Assembly: GCF_003254395.2 (NCBI RefSeq)
Contig: NC_037640.1
Coordinates: 10,026,289 to 10,090,288 of the forward strand
Direction of reading: 5' to 3'
DNA: 64,000 nt
Source of the DNA: Apis mellifera
Taxonomy: Eukaryota; Arthropoda; Insecta; Hymenoptera; Apidae
Below the pieces are notes generated by a model that saw nothing but the letters and a program-made list of their open reading frames with translations, was not told where the DNA came from and made no database searches. The position numbers and the translations under genes were made by a program. Shown here in pieces: positions 12,297-24,300 of this stretch (positions are counted from its first letter, which is position 1; each line of letters opens with the position of its first letter).

Positions 12297-13726
12297 GTGA
12301 AAGAAACGATTAAGTATTCCTTTTTTACATCCACCCTATATATTATATTAACGTCTTGTTAATATATTTAAATTCTTATTCGAATTTAACTCGAATATAT
12401 ATTTTTTTTTACAGTGAAACGAGAATAATTTGTGTATCCTTATAGGATTATTTCCATTTTATTTATATTATTATTCAAAATATATATATCCGTATAATTA
12501 TGTATAACGGAGAGAATCTTTTAAAATTTTTAGAAATTTTGATAAATTGATTTTAATGATATATAACCGAGTAGTATTATTCGGCACACGGTCAGATAAA
12601 ATTTTTAATTTTTCTCTTATCCGTAGAAAGAAAGATGAAAGAAATATTGTTCGAAACGATGAACTGCATCAGAAAGAAAAACTTGATTTTACCGTTATGC
12701 CTTTCAACAGGGAACGAGTTCGAATAAACCCGGCTCTGAATCCTTTCTTGCGTGAAGAATGTAGAAATCAAAAGAGAATTTTGGCGGGTATTAAAAATAC
12801 ACAGGCACTATACAATGGAAAATCAGTACAAGATTAACGATTGTGCCATTTGAAAATGCCAAATATTCTCTGGTACTTTATTTTAAAATTAAAAATTTGA
12901 AGAAAAAAAAAAACGAAAAAAAGGAAAAAAAGAAAAAAAAACAAAAAAAGAAACAAAGAAGAAAAAAATAACGAAGAGTAAACAAAGAGAAGTTTTTAAA
13001 AAAAAAGAAAAAAAGACGGACATTTAATGCGATGAGAAACGGAAAGAGATCGAGAACTTAAAAAAGATTCGTAACGGAAGCTTTACAGACTTAAAGATAC
13101 CTCAGGTTTATTTCATACGGAAACGATATGGTGGGCCATTTTGATCGAAGTTAAATAGTATTCCCGAACAAAATACTGGATAACCTATATCGCACAGATA
13201 ACGTATCCTCGGTCATCGTAACTCGCGTCGAGTTGTCCTCCTCTCTTCGATCAAAATGGCCCGACCGAACTAGGCACTGAAACTATATTATACATACGTA
13301 TCTTCTTGCGAAGTAAACGTCAATATTACTTAGTCGAATTCGTTGCATCGAGTCGAGGACTCGCCCTCGTTATTATTGTAAAATACTATATATAATCGCA
13401 TTTAATAGATCGCCTGACAACGTTCAAACGCCAGGGAAAACGAACCTGGACCCGATAATTTTCTGCCGATTACCCTCCAACGACAATATGAATAATTTAA
13501 AAAAGAAGAAAAAAAAGAAAAAAAAATACGTCGTTTTCGCGTCCACAGTGTTGCCGGTATGTTGGATGTAAACAAACATACGTTACCGTTCGATTTGAAT
13601 CGTAACGTTGGATTTTCTTCCTTACCACGTAATTTGTCTCTCCGATGAATCGACGGAGAAATCATTGAATCCCGTGCAAAGGCGACAGCTGAGAGTAGAG
13701 CGCGTGAAAAAGAATCCCGGCTCCTG

Positions 13727-13760
13727 CACTGTTGGCAACACTGTTGGCAACACTGTTGGC
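13727..13760 (+). repeat. 12-bp triplication
   Basis: The unit CACTGTTGGCAA is present twice in full, followed by a 10-base partial third copy. It is GC-richer than its surroundings and sits in the putative 3' UTR. Confidence 0.9.
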
Positions 13761-14399
13761 CGCGATAGCCGAGCATAGTCCGCGCGCCGTATTAACCGAA
13801 CATTCGATCGATTCGACAAGCGAGCCAATTAGGGGCGATCAAAAATCCTATATTGAACGACAGAGGCAACGATCGCCCCGGATAATCGATATCCACGGGC
13901 CTTCTGTCCCACCAACATGATCGCCAAGATTCGGAAGGGGGAAAAAAAACAATCGTCGCGGATAAATTAAATGGCCGGGATTTATCATACCAAAACGATC
14001 TCATATCGATTTAATTGAAATGCAATTTTTGATCGTGCGATCGACCGGGGCGCCGTTACACGTACATACACACACATGTATACACGTACACACGACACAC
14101 GTGTACAGCGTGCACACACACGCGCGCGTACGTACCACGAGATACCACACACCACGTAAAAATACACGCACATGATCGGGTAAAGCGGCGACATCTTCGT
14201 AAAAGCGACGAAATTCATTGCATGTGTACCTGTTTATAAAATCGTCGCCGGCCGATGCGAGCGATGCGGATAGAAGGCGAAGCGAATATATTTATAAATT
14301 GATGTCGAATCAATTAAAGCGGAATCCTTTTGCCGTTGATCGCCACGTTTTAGGCCACGTTGCACTTGGTCGATCGCGCAAAGCAAAGACATATTATTA

Positions 14400-14506
14400 A
14401 TAGTATATTATATTATATTATTATATTATATTATATATTATTATATTATATTATAATTATATTATAATTATATTATTACCATATTATTAATTATTAATTT
14501 TTATTG

Positions 14507-14532
<26 letters not shown>
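14400..14532 (+). repeat. ATT/TATTA-rich simple sequence
   Basis: Irregular TTATA and ATT repeats, followed by a clean ATT run and then ATC/GTC triplets. Confidence 0.85.
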
Positions 14533-14539
<7 letters not shown>

Positions 14540-15122
14540 GTCATCGTCATTATCATCATTTCTAGGGAAAAAAAAAGAAAAAAAAAAAAGAAGAAGAAGA
14601 AGAAGAAGCTATCAAGCATAGCATCACTAAACAGTAATAGTTAATAATGAAATAAAAATAATAAAAAGAATGAAATTGAAATGAGAAAAGATATTCGAGA
14701 ACCTTATCGATGCGTTATAAGGAGCTCGTTAGTATTTATGCAATACTCCGTACATCAATATGTGTGATGGATTTACTATTATCTCTACAACAAAAACATT
14801 TACTAAAAACAATATTCGGAAGAGGGCTGGCACGGCGTGCAACCAGCGACTCTTCTAAAAAAAAAATCTACATCCGTATATCGCTGCAGAAGCTACTATT
14901 TATTCAGAACTAGAGAGAGAGAGAGAAAAAAAAAGTATATCATAGATGAAAAAAAATTAACCAATAAATATTAAATATGCTGTGATTATGTCACATTATA
15001 CGACACCTGAACGAATCGAACGATAAGAAGAAACGCGTCATATGGAACAACAGAACATTAGAATTATCTTACGTAATATATATATATTGAAATGATAATT
15101 TTATCATCAGACTTTTTATGCT

Positions 15123-15251
15123 AATAAATCTATCTATAATAAAAATATTGAATTTATTAATTCATTTTGTCCGCACGTCTTAACTTTTTTTTCTTTCTTC
15201 GTTCGTTGAACCGACGTAAAAATAAAGTTATTAAAGTATATCGTAAATAAA
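15123..15251 (+). terminator. Cluster of polyadenylation signals, possible Glut4EF 3' end
   Basis: AATAAA occurs at 15123-15128, 15221-15226 and 15246-15251. U-rich stretches follow, and the sequence beyond is much more AT-rich. In an AT-rich genome such hexamers are common, so this is suggestive only. Confidence 0.3.
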
Positions 15252-15260
15252 TTTATAGAT

Positions 15261-17154
15261 TGAGTATATGAATAGAAATATTATAAAAAAAAATATATAT
15301 ATATAAGATTTTAAGTTAATTAGATTTGTTTGTTTATCGTTCAAAACTTTCAATTCATTTTTTTTTTGACTATTTTATATTTAATATAATTAAATATCAT
15401 AAAGTAATAATTTTTTAGTATTAAATTAATAAGAAAAGAAAATAATATGTAATTGTATTAAGTTAATTAACTGTGCTATTAGAATTTAATAATTGATATA
15501 TATATTTTTCAACACATATAGGATGTTTGATAAATTTTATTTTTTATTTTTTTTTAGATTATTTTATTTATTAAGTAGATTTGCTTTTTTTTTTATATGA
15601 ATAATAAAAGAGATGATATATATTTAAATCTTTAGCATTGTATTATTATAATTTCATTGTGATAGTAATAGTAGATAATTTAACATTAATTAGAGTTTAT
15701 CGCTAATTTTTTTATTTCGACTGATTAAGGTCTTTCACTTGTGTACTGCATAATATTTATTTCCTTGCTCAAAAAAAAAAATATAATATATATATATATT
15801 TATATCTAATTTACCAGAATTATAAAAGAAGAAAAAATTTATTAGTAAGAAGGATTTTTTCATTCTATAATTTAATACTCGTGCCATAATGAGACATAAT
15901 CGCAGCTTCGTGTAAAATCACCCACTCAAAAAAAAAAAAAAAAAATTTTAAGCCATTGTGTAAACACTTTTCGAAATTTAAAAATCCATCGAATTTTTTA
16001 AACAAATCTGTTCGGCAATCATTTTATATTCTAGTAGTATGAATGATAAAGTTAAAATGTATTATTAAAAAGTATACTAAAAATGGAGAAAAATATCTTA
16101 AATCTTAAATATAATCCTTTTCAAGACTTATTTTAAATTTTATTATAAATTTTTCATTTTTTCAATTAAATTTATTGAAAATTAACTTTTCTTTTTATAT
16201 TATTGCTATATTATATATATTAGATTCAATATTTAATATCATTTTATTGTACTATATTAAGTATTATATATACATAGAAGAGAAAGAAAAAATAAAGTAT
16301 GAAAAGCGTTTGAATATAAAAGAAGCTTCGATGAATTTTCTACGAGCACAAACTATATATTAACAGGATTTAAACGGGTCAATATCGAAGAGTACAGTGC
16401 CCCTAATCAATCAATGACAGTCCATTGAAGTTTCATTGATTTGTGCTTGTGCTGAAAAATGGCGGTTTCTCCTCTTAATTAATCGCTACGACTGTATTTA
16501 ATATTCCGTCGAATGCCTCATAATATTTCACACGTGAACACACATACAAATACATAGAAATGTGTTAATAATTATAAATTTTGAACACCATTCTTCCTAT
16601 TAACTGTAAACAAATTTTATATAGACTCCTAAGTAGTATAATATCGATAAAGTAGTTGCAATCATCGTTGTAATCATTAGCAATATTCGTTCTAATTGAA
16701 GAAGAAGAAGAAAAAAAAAAATATATAGAAAATGCAACGAAATTTCGGATATTATTATAGAGACGTATATATTATAAAGTAAGAATCTGCAGTGTAATAT
16801 GGATTACTTCGGAAAAAAATATATATATATAATCATTGGGTATAGGTTAAAATCTTTTTCTCGGTACGTATCACGTAATCAATGATATAATACGAGAATA
16901 TGATGCTGTCGCTGGTAGCACTATAGTAAATAAATATATATATATATATATATATAAGATAATTTGTCAGAAATGATTATAATATAAATTTTAATTATTT
17001 GCTTTTTCGTTGATAAACGGATACGAAAAAAAAAAAAAATATAAAGATAAAAATTCAAAAAAATTTTTTCGAGAAATATATTTAAATTAACTTTTTTCAT
17101 TTTTTTTTTTCGCGATTTTTAATGATAAATAAAACGTTATTTCTGACGTATTAT

Positions 17155-17204
<50 letters not shown>

Positions 17205-18079
17205 GTTTCAGAATATATATATTATGTATGTATTTTAAAAAGTTTTATTTGAGAATCTTTTGTCCACATTGTTCGCGCGTTGAAGACCAAAAAAAAAAAA
17301 AAAAAAACTTGGTTCTTTTCCAAGGAAAATATTATAAATCGTTGCCGATGCATTACTATTAATTACATAATTAGACGGCGGCGAGTTTCGTTTGTTTCAT
17401 TAGATGATAAATATAATTAAGATATGTAACATCGACGCGCGCCACGCATATACGAAGACTCTTTTTACACAAAGACTGTTTTATCTTCGCGTATGCCCGC
17501 GGGACTTTTTTTTTTGGTCCCTAATGTTGCACACGCGAGTTTAGATAATAAAAAGCATATCAGGATCGGATTATCGGGTATCGAAAAATCGGGTGTACAA
17601 ATATTATTATACACTCGAGACGAATTTTTGTTCGTTAAATAATAATAATCGAGATGCATTTCTATGGTAGATATTACCGAAAAAAAAAAAGAAAAAAAAA
17701 AAAATGAAAAAAAAAAAAACATCGATCCGATACTGAATGCTCATAACTCGATTTGATTCGACATACTCGATGTGATCAAGCTGAGCGGATCGTAGATGTA
17801 AAAAGTACATTGTCAAAATGATTTCTAATGCTTATGTACTTCTACATAAATACATGTAAAGATATACACACATATACATACACACATACATACACACATA
17901 CATATATACATGTTCATCATACGATGTTTTTTGAATACCGCTACCAATATACTATTGTACAAATATTTAATGTGAAACCATTTTTAAGAAATTTTCTCAA
18001 TATATATATAATCGTCCAATTTGAGAAAAAAAAGAAACAAAGATAATTCGTAAATGATTTCGAAATATCGATATAGATA
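15261..18079. other. AT-rich intergenic DNA
   Basis: No gene is supported here. There are A/T homopolymers, a (TA)n microsatellite near 16933-16955 and another at 17155-17202. The T-rich and A-rich open frames at 17465-17816 (minus strand) come from the A-runs at 17680-17720. Confidence 0.6.
17155..17202 (+). repeat. (TA)n microsatellite
   Basis: About 24 uninterrupted TA units. Confidence 0.95.
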
Positions 18080-18665
18080 TTCACGATGATAATGAATTAT
18101 CAACACTACAAAGTCGACCAATCGAAAAACTCAAGAGTCGAAATCTATATTCGCAATACACTAATAGCAATAGATTTCCTGTGTTTTTATAATGCGCCCT
18201 CTTTTCGACGCGTGTCAACGAAATCCAGCACAAAGAAGAAGGGACAAATAGAAGCATTGGCGTCGCATCACGCGATACGGCCGCCTTTCGCGCCGCTGGA
18301 ACACCTACGGTATTCATTATTCGACGAATCGTTTTTGCGTTTTATCCGGGCTAAATTACAAATTGTCGCCAATTGTGTCTATGTCGATAAAATACGCTCT
18401 TTCGACAAATTAGACATTACACTGAAACATGAACGCGTCCGTTTCGATAATGCAATTTCTTTTTGCAGTGACGGGCCTAACCCTAAATCATGGAACAATT
18501 CTGCGTGCTGAAAAATGCTAAACGAAAGACATTTTTTTTTTTTTTTTTTTGTTATTTTCACAACTATCGAGAATTGTGTGGTTGTGTCGAGTGTAGAATC
18601 GCAAGTGTAGAAAGTGAATTCACATAGTGACTTCATCGTTAACGTCGTCATTACGTCTGGTAATT
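18080..18665. other. GC-richer block of unknown function
   Basis: A stretch of about 580 bases has much higher complexity and CpG content than its AT-rich flanks. It holds a 141-codon + strand open frame (18086-18511) and a shorter minus-strand frame (18081-18317). Neither protein matches a family I know, neither has fitting splice sites, and the + frame shows no domain pattern. A non-coding exon, promoter or enhancer is as likely as a protein gene. Confidence 0.3.
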
Positions 18666-21120
18666 CAACAATGATTCATTCGGGGACTTACGTATAATGA
18701 AGGTTGTTTTGCAGATTTAAGCATATATTTATTAAAGATATGCTTTAAGTAATAATGACATAATGTAGAGATAGGTAAGGAAAAATAATTAAACAATGAT
18801 CGTAATTTATTTCGATTTATTATTATATTAATCGTATATTAATCTAATATTTTTACTATTTCGAATTTAATTAAACCATTTAATTATTATTCCTTTGTCT
18901 TTTATTCATTCGCTCATTTGCTTCTATTCGTTATCGTTTGTTTTCATTGATATTGATTCGAACTTGCAATTTTGTAACAGGGTATATCAAATCACGAAAC
19001 ATGTTGAAATAGTATATCGTAAAGTTCAATTTTTTCAATCATTCCTAAAGTATTAAAAATATTTAGTATTTAATCAATTTTATAATGTCGTGTTTGATAC
19101 TTTGATTAAATTAAATAAAATAAATTCTCAATAATTGATCGCACTGATCGCGTTATATCTCGTGTATTATTTAAATTTATGATATAAGGAAAAAATTATT
19201 TCGATACAATTATGCAAATATTAAAAAAAAAATTTTAATTATTAAACGTTAAATAATTAATTTGTTGCGAGAACTGTACTGTAATATTAATACAGTGAAG
19301 TAATTAATCTTCAAAAATATGGACAAAAATATTTCACAAAATGAAATGATCATAAAAATATATATATATATATATTTATATATATAGTGCGTTAAAAGTG
19401 CGCTTCAATATAAGAGAGAAAGCTGTATTTAAACCTGTATTTATATTGTATCAAACATAATGCAGTGATAAGAATGAAAATATATTTGCAACATAGGAAT
19501 AAGCACAGATAAATAAAAAAAAAAAAAAAAAAGAATAAGACATTATAAGTTTTAAGAAATGAATTTATCATGTGCTATAACAAAAATATAAATATTTAAT
19601 GACAAATAAAAATCTCAAGCTATCCATATGCTAGCCGAATATTGTATAAGCCTTTTGAGATCATTGTTATTATATATAAAAATCAATATAAACGGTAGAA
19701 AGTAGCTGATTAATCGGCAACGACGACGATGACGATGATGAGGAGCGAGATAATAATATATTATAGTCATATACAATTAACATTATTAAACATTATATTT
19801 TATTAATTATTACATATATATTATATATGTAATAATATATCATTATTATACATATATATATGTGTGTATATATATATATACACATATATATATGTTTACA
19901 TATATACCAATTCAAAAATATATACATAGATATACCTATGTAAGTATTGTGTTATATAGAATATATGTTATTATGAATTCTTCTGCATTATTGTTTTTCA
20001 CCATTTACACCTTTTACATTGTTACATAATATTACTTAAATAATTTTTAAGATATTCGTGATCATTAAGTTATCTCAATATAATTGAGAATAGTAATCAC
20101 TTGTAACATGGACAAATGATATTATTTAATATAAAGATATGCGATTGAAATGGCTTGTTTTACATAAATAATTAAACAACTGCAATCAATGAATCACATT
20201 TAAAAAAAAATATGTTCCTTCATAATAAATACACTCGTAAGAAGTGGATAATTAATAAATGTGTTTCATGATAATTATAGCATTGTATACTTGTATATGA
20301 TAATTGTATTTTAAAAGCAAAAAAAGAGTTAGAAAAATATCTTTTAAAATAAAGGCTACGTTCTTGATTTGAAGAAAAATATTTGTTATTGATGCTTTTT
20401 CATTTATATAATTATAATATTTTATTTTTATATTTTATATTTTAATATGCTACGTACAAATTATTAAAAATATTTTGAATAATAGTTTATTTTACAATTA
20501 TATTTATATATTTAATTATTTACATATATATATTAATTATTTTTTATGTATATTATATTTTTTTTATTGAAATTATTATTATGACACTTCATACAAAATA
20601 ATTGTATATATATTATATAGATATGCAGTATACATAAATGTATATACATACATTGTTGCATAAAAAAAGTTATAGATTGGTAAACACATTGAATACATTT
20701 TTCACGTACTAATTTTTTTAATATATAAAAGATACATTAAACAACACACATAGAATCATAAAATAAAAGCAGTTTAATTATTATTCAATATTTATAAAAA
20801 TAATTTTTCTTTTTGTCTAGTTTAAAAAATAAAATTCCTATACATATGTTTTTGGACAAAAATATAAACTGTTTTTGAAATAACACTATATTATCAAATA
20901 AGAATATTAATACTAAAATAATATCTTTTGCAATATATTCAATAAGATTTCAAGCATATAGAATATCGTAAAATAATAATAAATATTAAAATATTGAATT
21001 TTCGTAGTTGTCGACATTGCATATATGTGACGCAAGCATGAATCTTCCGATGTGACGTTGTCATATGACTTAAATAGATGTAGAATATAATTTAAACATA
21101 TACTTTGTAAATTGTGTAGC
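18666..21120. other. AT-rich intergenic DNA upstream of spinster
   Basis: No gene is visible. The stretch contains TA/TG dinucleotide runs, including a nearly palindromic TATATATG...CATATATA stretch around 19805-19900, and long A/T runs. Confidence 0.6.
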
Positions 21121-21315
21121 CAGTTTTATAAGTAAATCGTGAAAATGTACCGTTATGTGAATAATGTTACTTCCATATGAGAAAATTTGTTATATCGTAA
21201 ATTGGAATCTGCTTAAGGTCATGCCACGATACAAGAAGGTTAAAATATTTTTATAAAAAGAACATATTCGTGTCAATGTAAATAATAATTGGCACGAATA
21301 CGAATTTGTTAAGTC

Positions 21316-24300
21316 ATGGTCGATGAAGGATCAATTCCAAATGTATCGACGTATGAATATCATATGGTAAATGCTGAAAATGCTCAAAATACATCTAGAG
21401 AGAGACGAATAAAAAACGTAATGTTTTCGGAAATGAGAATGATTAACAGAACCGACTGGTTTACAGTCGGAGTGTTGTGTTTCGTTAATTTATTAAACTA
21501 TATGGACCGTTTTACAGTCGCTGGTGTGTATTATTTTATTTCAGTATGAAATAAAGTTATGCTTATACAGTAAAATTATATTTTGAATAAAATCAATAAA
21601 AGTTTATGTATAATATTATAGGGGTACTGACAGAAATAAAAAATGATTTTAAAATCACTAATGATAAATCTGGATTACTTCAAACTGCATTTATTTTAAG
21701 TTATATGGTGTTTGCACCATTATTTGGATATTTGGGAGATCGTTATAATAGAAAAGTTATAATGAGTAGTGGTGTGTTTTTATGGTGTTTGACAACATTT
21801 GTTGGCTCATACATGAAAGTAGATAAATGTTCATAAATAAAAATTAAAGAATTAATAAAATAATTTTTATGATATATAAAATAAAATTTTTTTCAGTCAT
21901 TTGGATGGTTTCTCTTATTCAGGGCTCTTGTTGGTATAGGAGAGGCTAGTTATTCCACAATTGCACCAACAATAATTAGTGATTTATTTGTAAAAGATGT
22001 GCGTTCTAAAATGCTTGCATTATTTTATTTTGCAATACCTGTTGGAAGGTAAATTTTAATTCTTATTCATATTAATATTATAATATGTTTTAGTTGTCAA
22101 AAAATAAAAAGGAAAAAAAATATAATTTTAAATTTAATACATAAATTTACATATAATTTACCTTTTAGCGGCTTAGGATATATAATAGGTGGTGAAGCAG
22201 CAAGAACTACTGGTGCCTGGCAATGGGGTTTACGTATTACCCCTATATTTGGTTTATTAGCAATTATTTTATTGCTTGCAATAGTAAGAGATCCTATTAG
22301 AGGAGAAAGAGAAGGTGGAGTTCACTTATCAAATACTGCATGGTCAAATGATATCAAAGCATTATTAAAAAAGTAAATATTAAAGTAACTATTTATATAT
22401 TTATAATTGTTTATATTGCTATTATTTATATATCTTTTTATATCTAGTCGAAGTTTTATGCTTTCTTCTGCTGGTTTCACATGTGTGGCTTTTGTTGCGG
22501 GAGCATTAGCTTGGTGGGCACCAACATTTTTACAATTGGGATTTACATTACATCCTAATGGACACAACGTTGATCCAGATGAGTATGTTTTTATTTTATT
22601 TTTTATGTATTTAAGATAAGTGATTATATTTTCAGAAATAATTTTAAACTACAATTATAACTTTTATTTGTAATTATTTCAGTGTAGCATATAAATTTGG
22701 ATTAATAGGAATGGTAGCTGGTTTAATAGGAGTTCCACTTGGTTCATTTTTAGCTCAAAAATTAAGAGTACACTGGCAGCAAGCTGATCCTCTAATATGT
22801 GCTATGGGACTTTTAATTAGTGTTCCATTATTGTTCTTTGCATCTTTAACTGCCAATACAAATTCTATATTATGTTATATATTAATATTCTTTGGACAAT
22901 TATCATTAAACTTAAATTGGTCTATTGTAGCAGATATATTATTGGTATGATATTTATTTTCAATTCTATATGTTTCTAAATTAAATTAATTTTTAATATT
23001 TTTAATTATATTCTTTTAATATATTAATTATAATTATAATTTATAAATTAAATTATATTCTTTTAATATAGTATGTAGTGATACCAACAAGAAGATCTAC
23101 AGCTGAAGCATTTCAAATACTCATTGCACATGCCTTTGGAGATGCAGGAAGTCCATATCTTATTGGTTTGGTAAATATCTAAAATATATATTAAATTTTT
23201 TTTAAATTATATATTTCAAATTTTTTTATATTGTTTAATAATTTCAATAAATAATATAATATATTTTCACATTTTCTTCTATTTTATGTATTATCTTTAT
23301 TATTAATAAATTTCATATTTTTATTGATTGTTTGCAGTTATCAGAAGGACTGAAAACAGTTCTTCTTTCAGAACTATATATAAAATACATTGATGCTGGA
23401 ATGATGAATATAATGAGTCAGGACGATATACTTCTCGAATTTCGTAGCTTGCAATATGCATTATTTCTTACAATGTTCGTAGCAGTGCTTGGCAGTTTAT
23501 TTTTCTTCATTACAGCTTTGTATATACAAAAGGATAAAGCATTAGTTGATCTCGTAATTGCAGGTAAGTGAAGTAGGATTCAAGTACGTAAAAAGAAAAG
23601 AAACTTTGTCTTAGCATCTTATTTGCATGTTTGTATGAAAACTTACTAATCAGCTTAATGTTTGATGTATATGTATGTACACACACAAGTTAGTACAAGT
23701 TTTATAATTCTTTTAAAGTTTTTCATTGCTTTGTTGTTATTGGAAACACTTTTCGCAAGAATAATGCGGAGATTTTAACTAAAAAATAACGTATTATTGC
23801 TTATAATATATTAGCTGCAAGATGTACATGTTATTGATGAATCATGTTAGTAATTTTTTATTACCAAATCATAAGATTAAAGACATATTTTTTTATTATT
23901 TAATCATTTATTATTTATATTCTACAGAGGAAAACGTTGCATTTAAATTTATCTCTATTAAGAGCTGTCACTAATAAAGTTGTATTAATTTTTCATATTT
24001 GAAATAAATATACAAATAAAATAATAATTTATATATGATTATAATATAATTATTTTTGCACAGTGCATGAATTATTTGCAAGTTTGGCGTTAAATGGACA
24101 GAGGCGAAAAGTAAGGAAATGTTACAATTTAATTTTTTTAACACGTTAAGCGCTCGAAATTGTTTAATAAATATAATTATAAAACTTGTTATATATTTGA
24201 AATTAAAAATGTGTAGAAAAATTTTATTCATTTAATATTTCCAAAAATAAAATATGTGATTTATAAAATATGAAGGAGAATGATACAAAGTTGTCCCTTT

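Larger units (their letters stand above)
6993..15260 (+). other. Putative very long 3' UTR of the Glut4EF-like gene
   Basis: After the TAG stop there is no credible gene for about 8 kb. The sequence nevertheless keeps a higher complexity and CpG content than the AT-rich DNA beyond about 15.3 kb. It contains many homopolymers and simple repeats, typical of long UTRs of insect developmental regulators. Several AATAAA hexamers cluster at 15123-15251, just where the base composition drops. The open frames in this span are A- or T-run artefacts with no recognisable domain. The extent is inferred from composition; a shorter UTR plus intergenic DNA is possible. Confidence 0.4.

Noticed and set aside
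12547..12837. 96-codon + strand frame
   Set aside because: No domain, no flanking splice signals, AT-rich context in the putative 3' UTR.
19800..19905. Near-palindromic TATATG/CATATA stretch as a possible hairpin RNA
   Set aside because: Dinucleotide microsatellites form such palindromes trivially.
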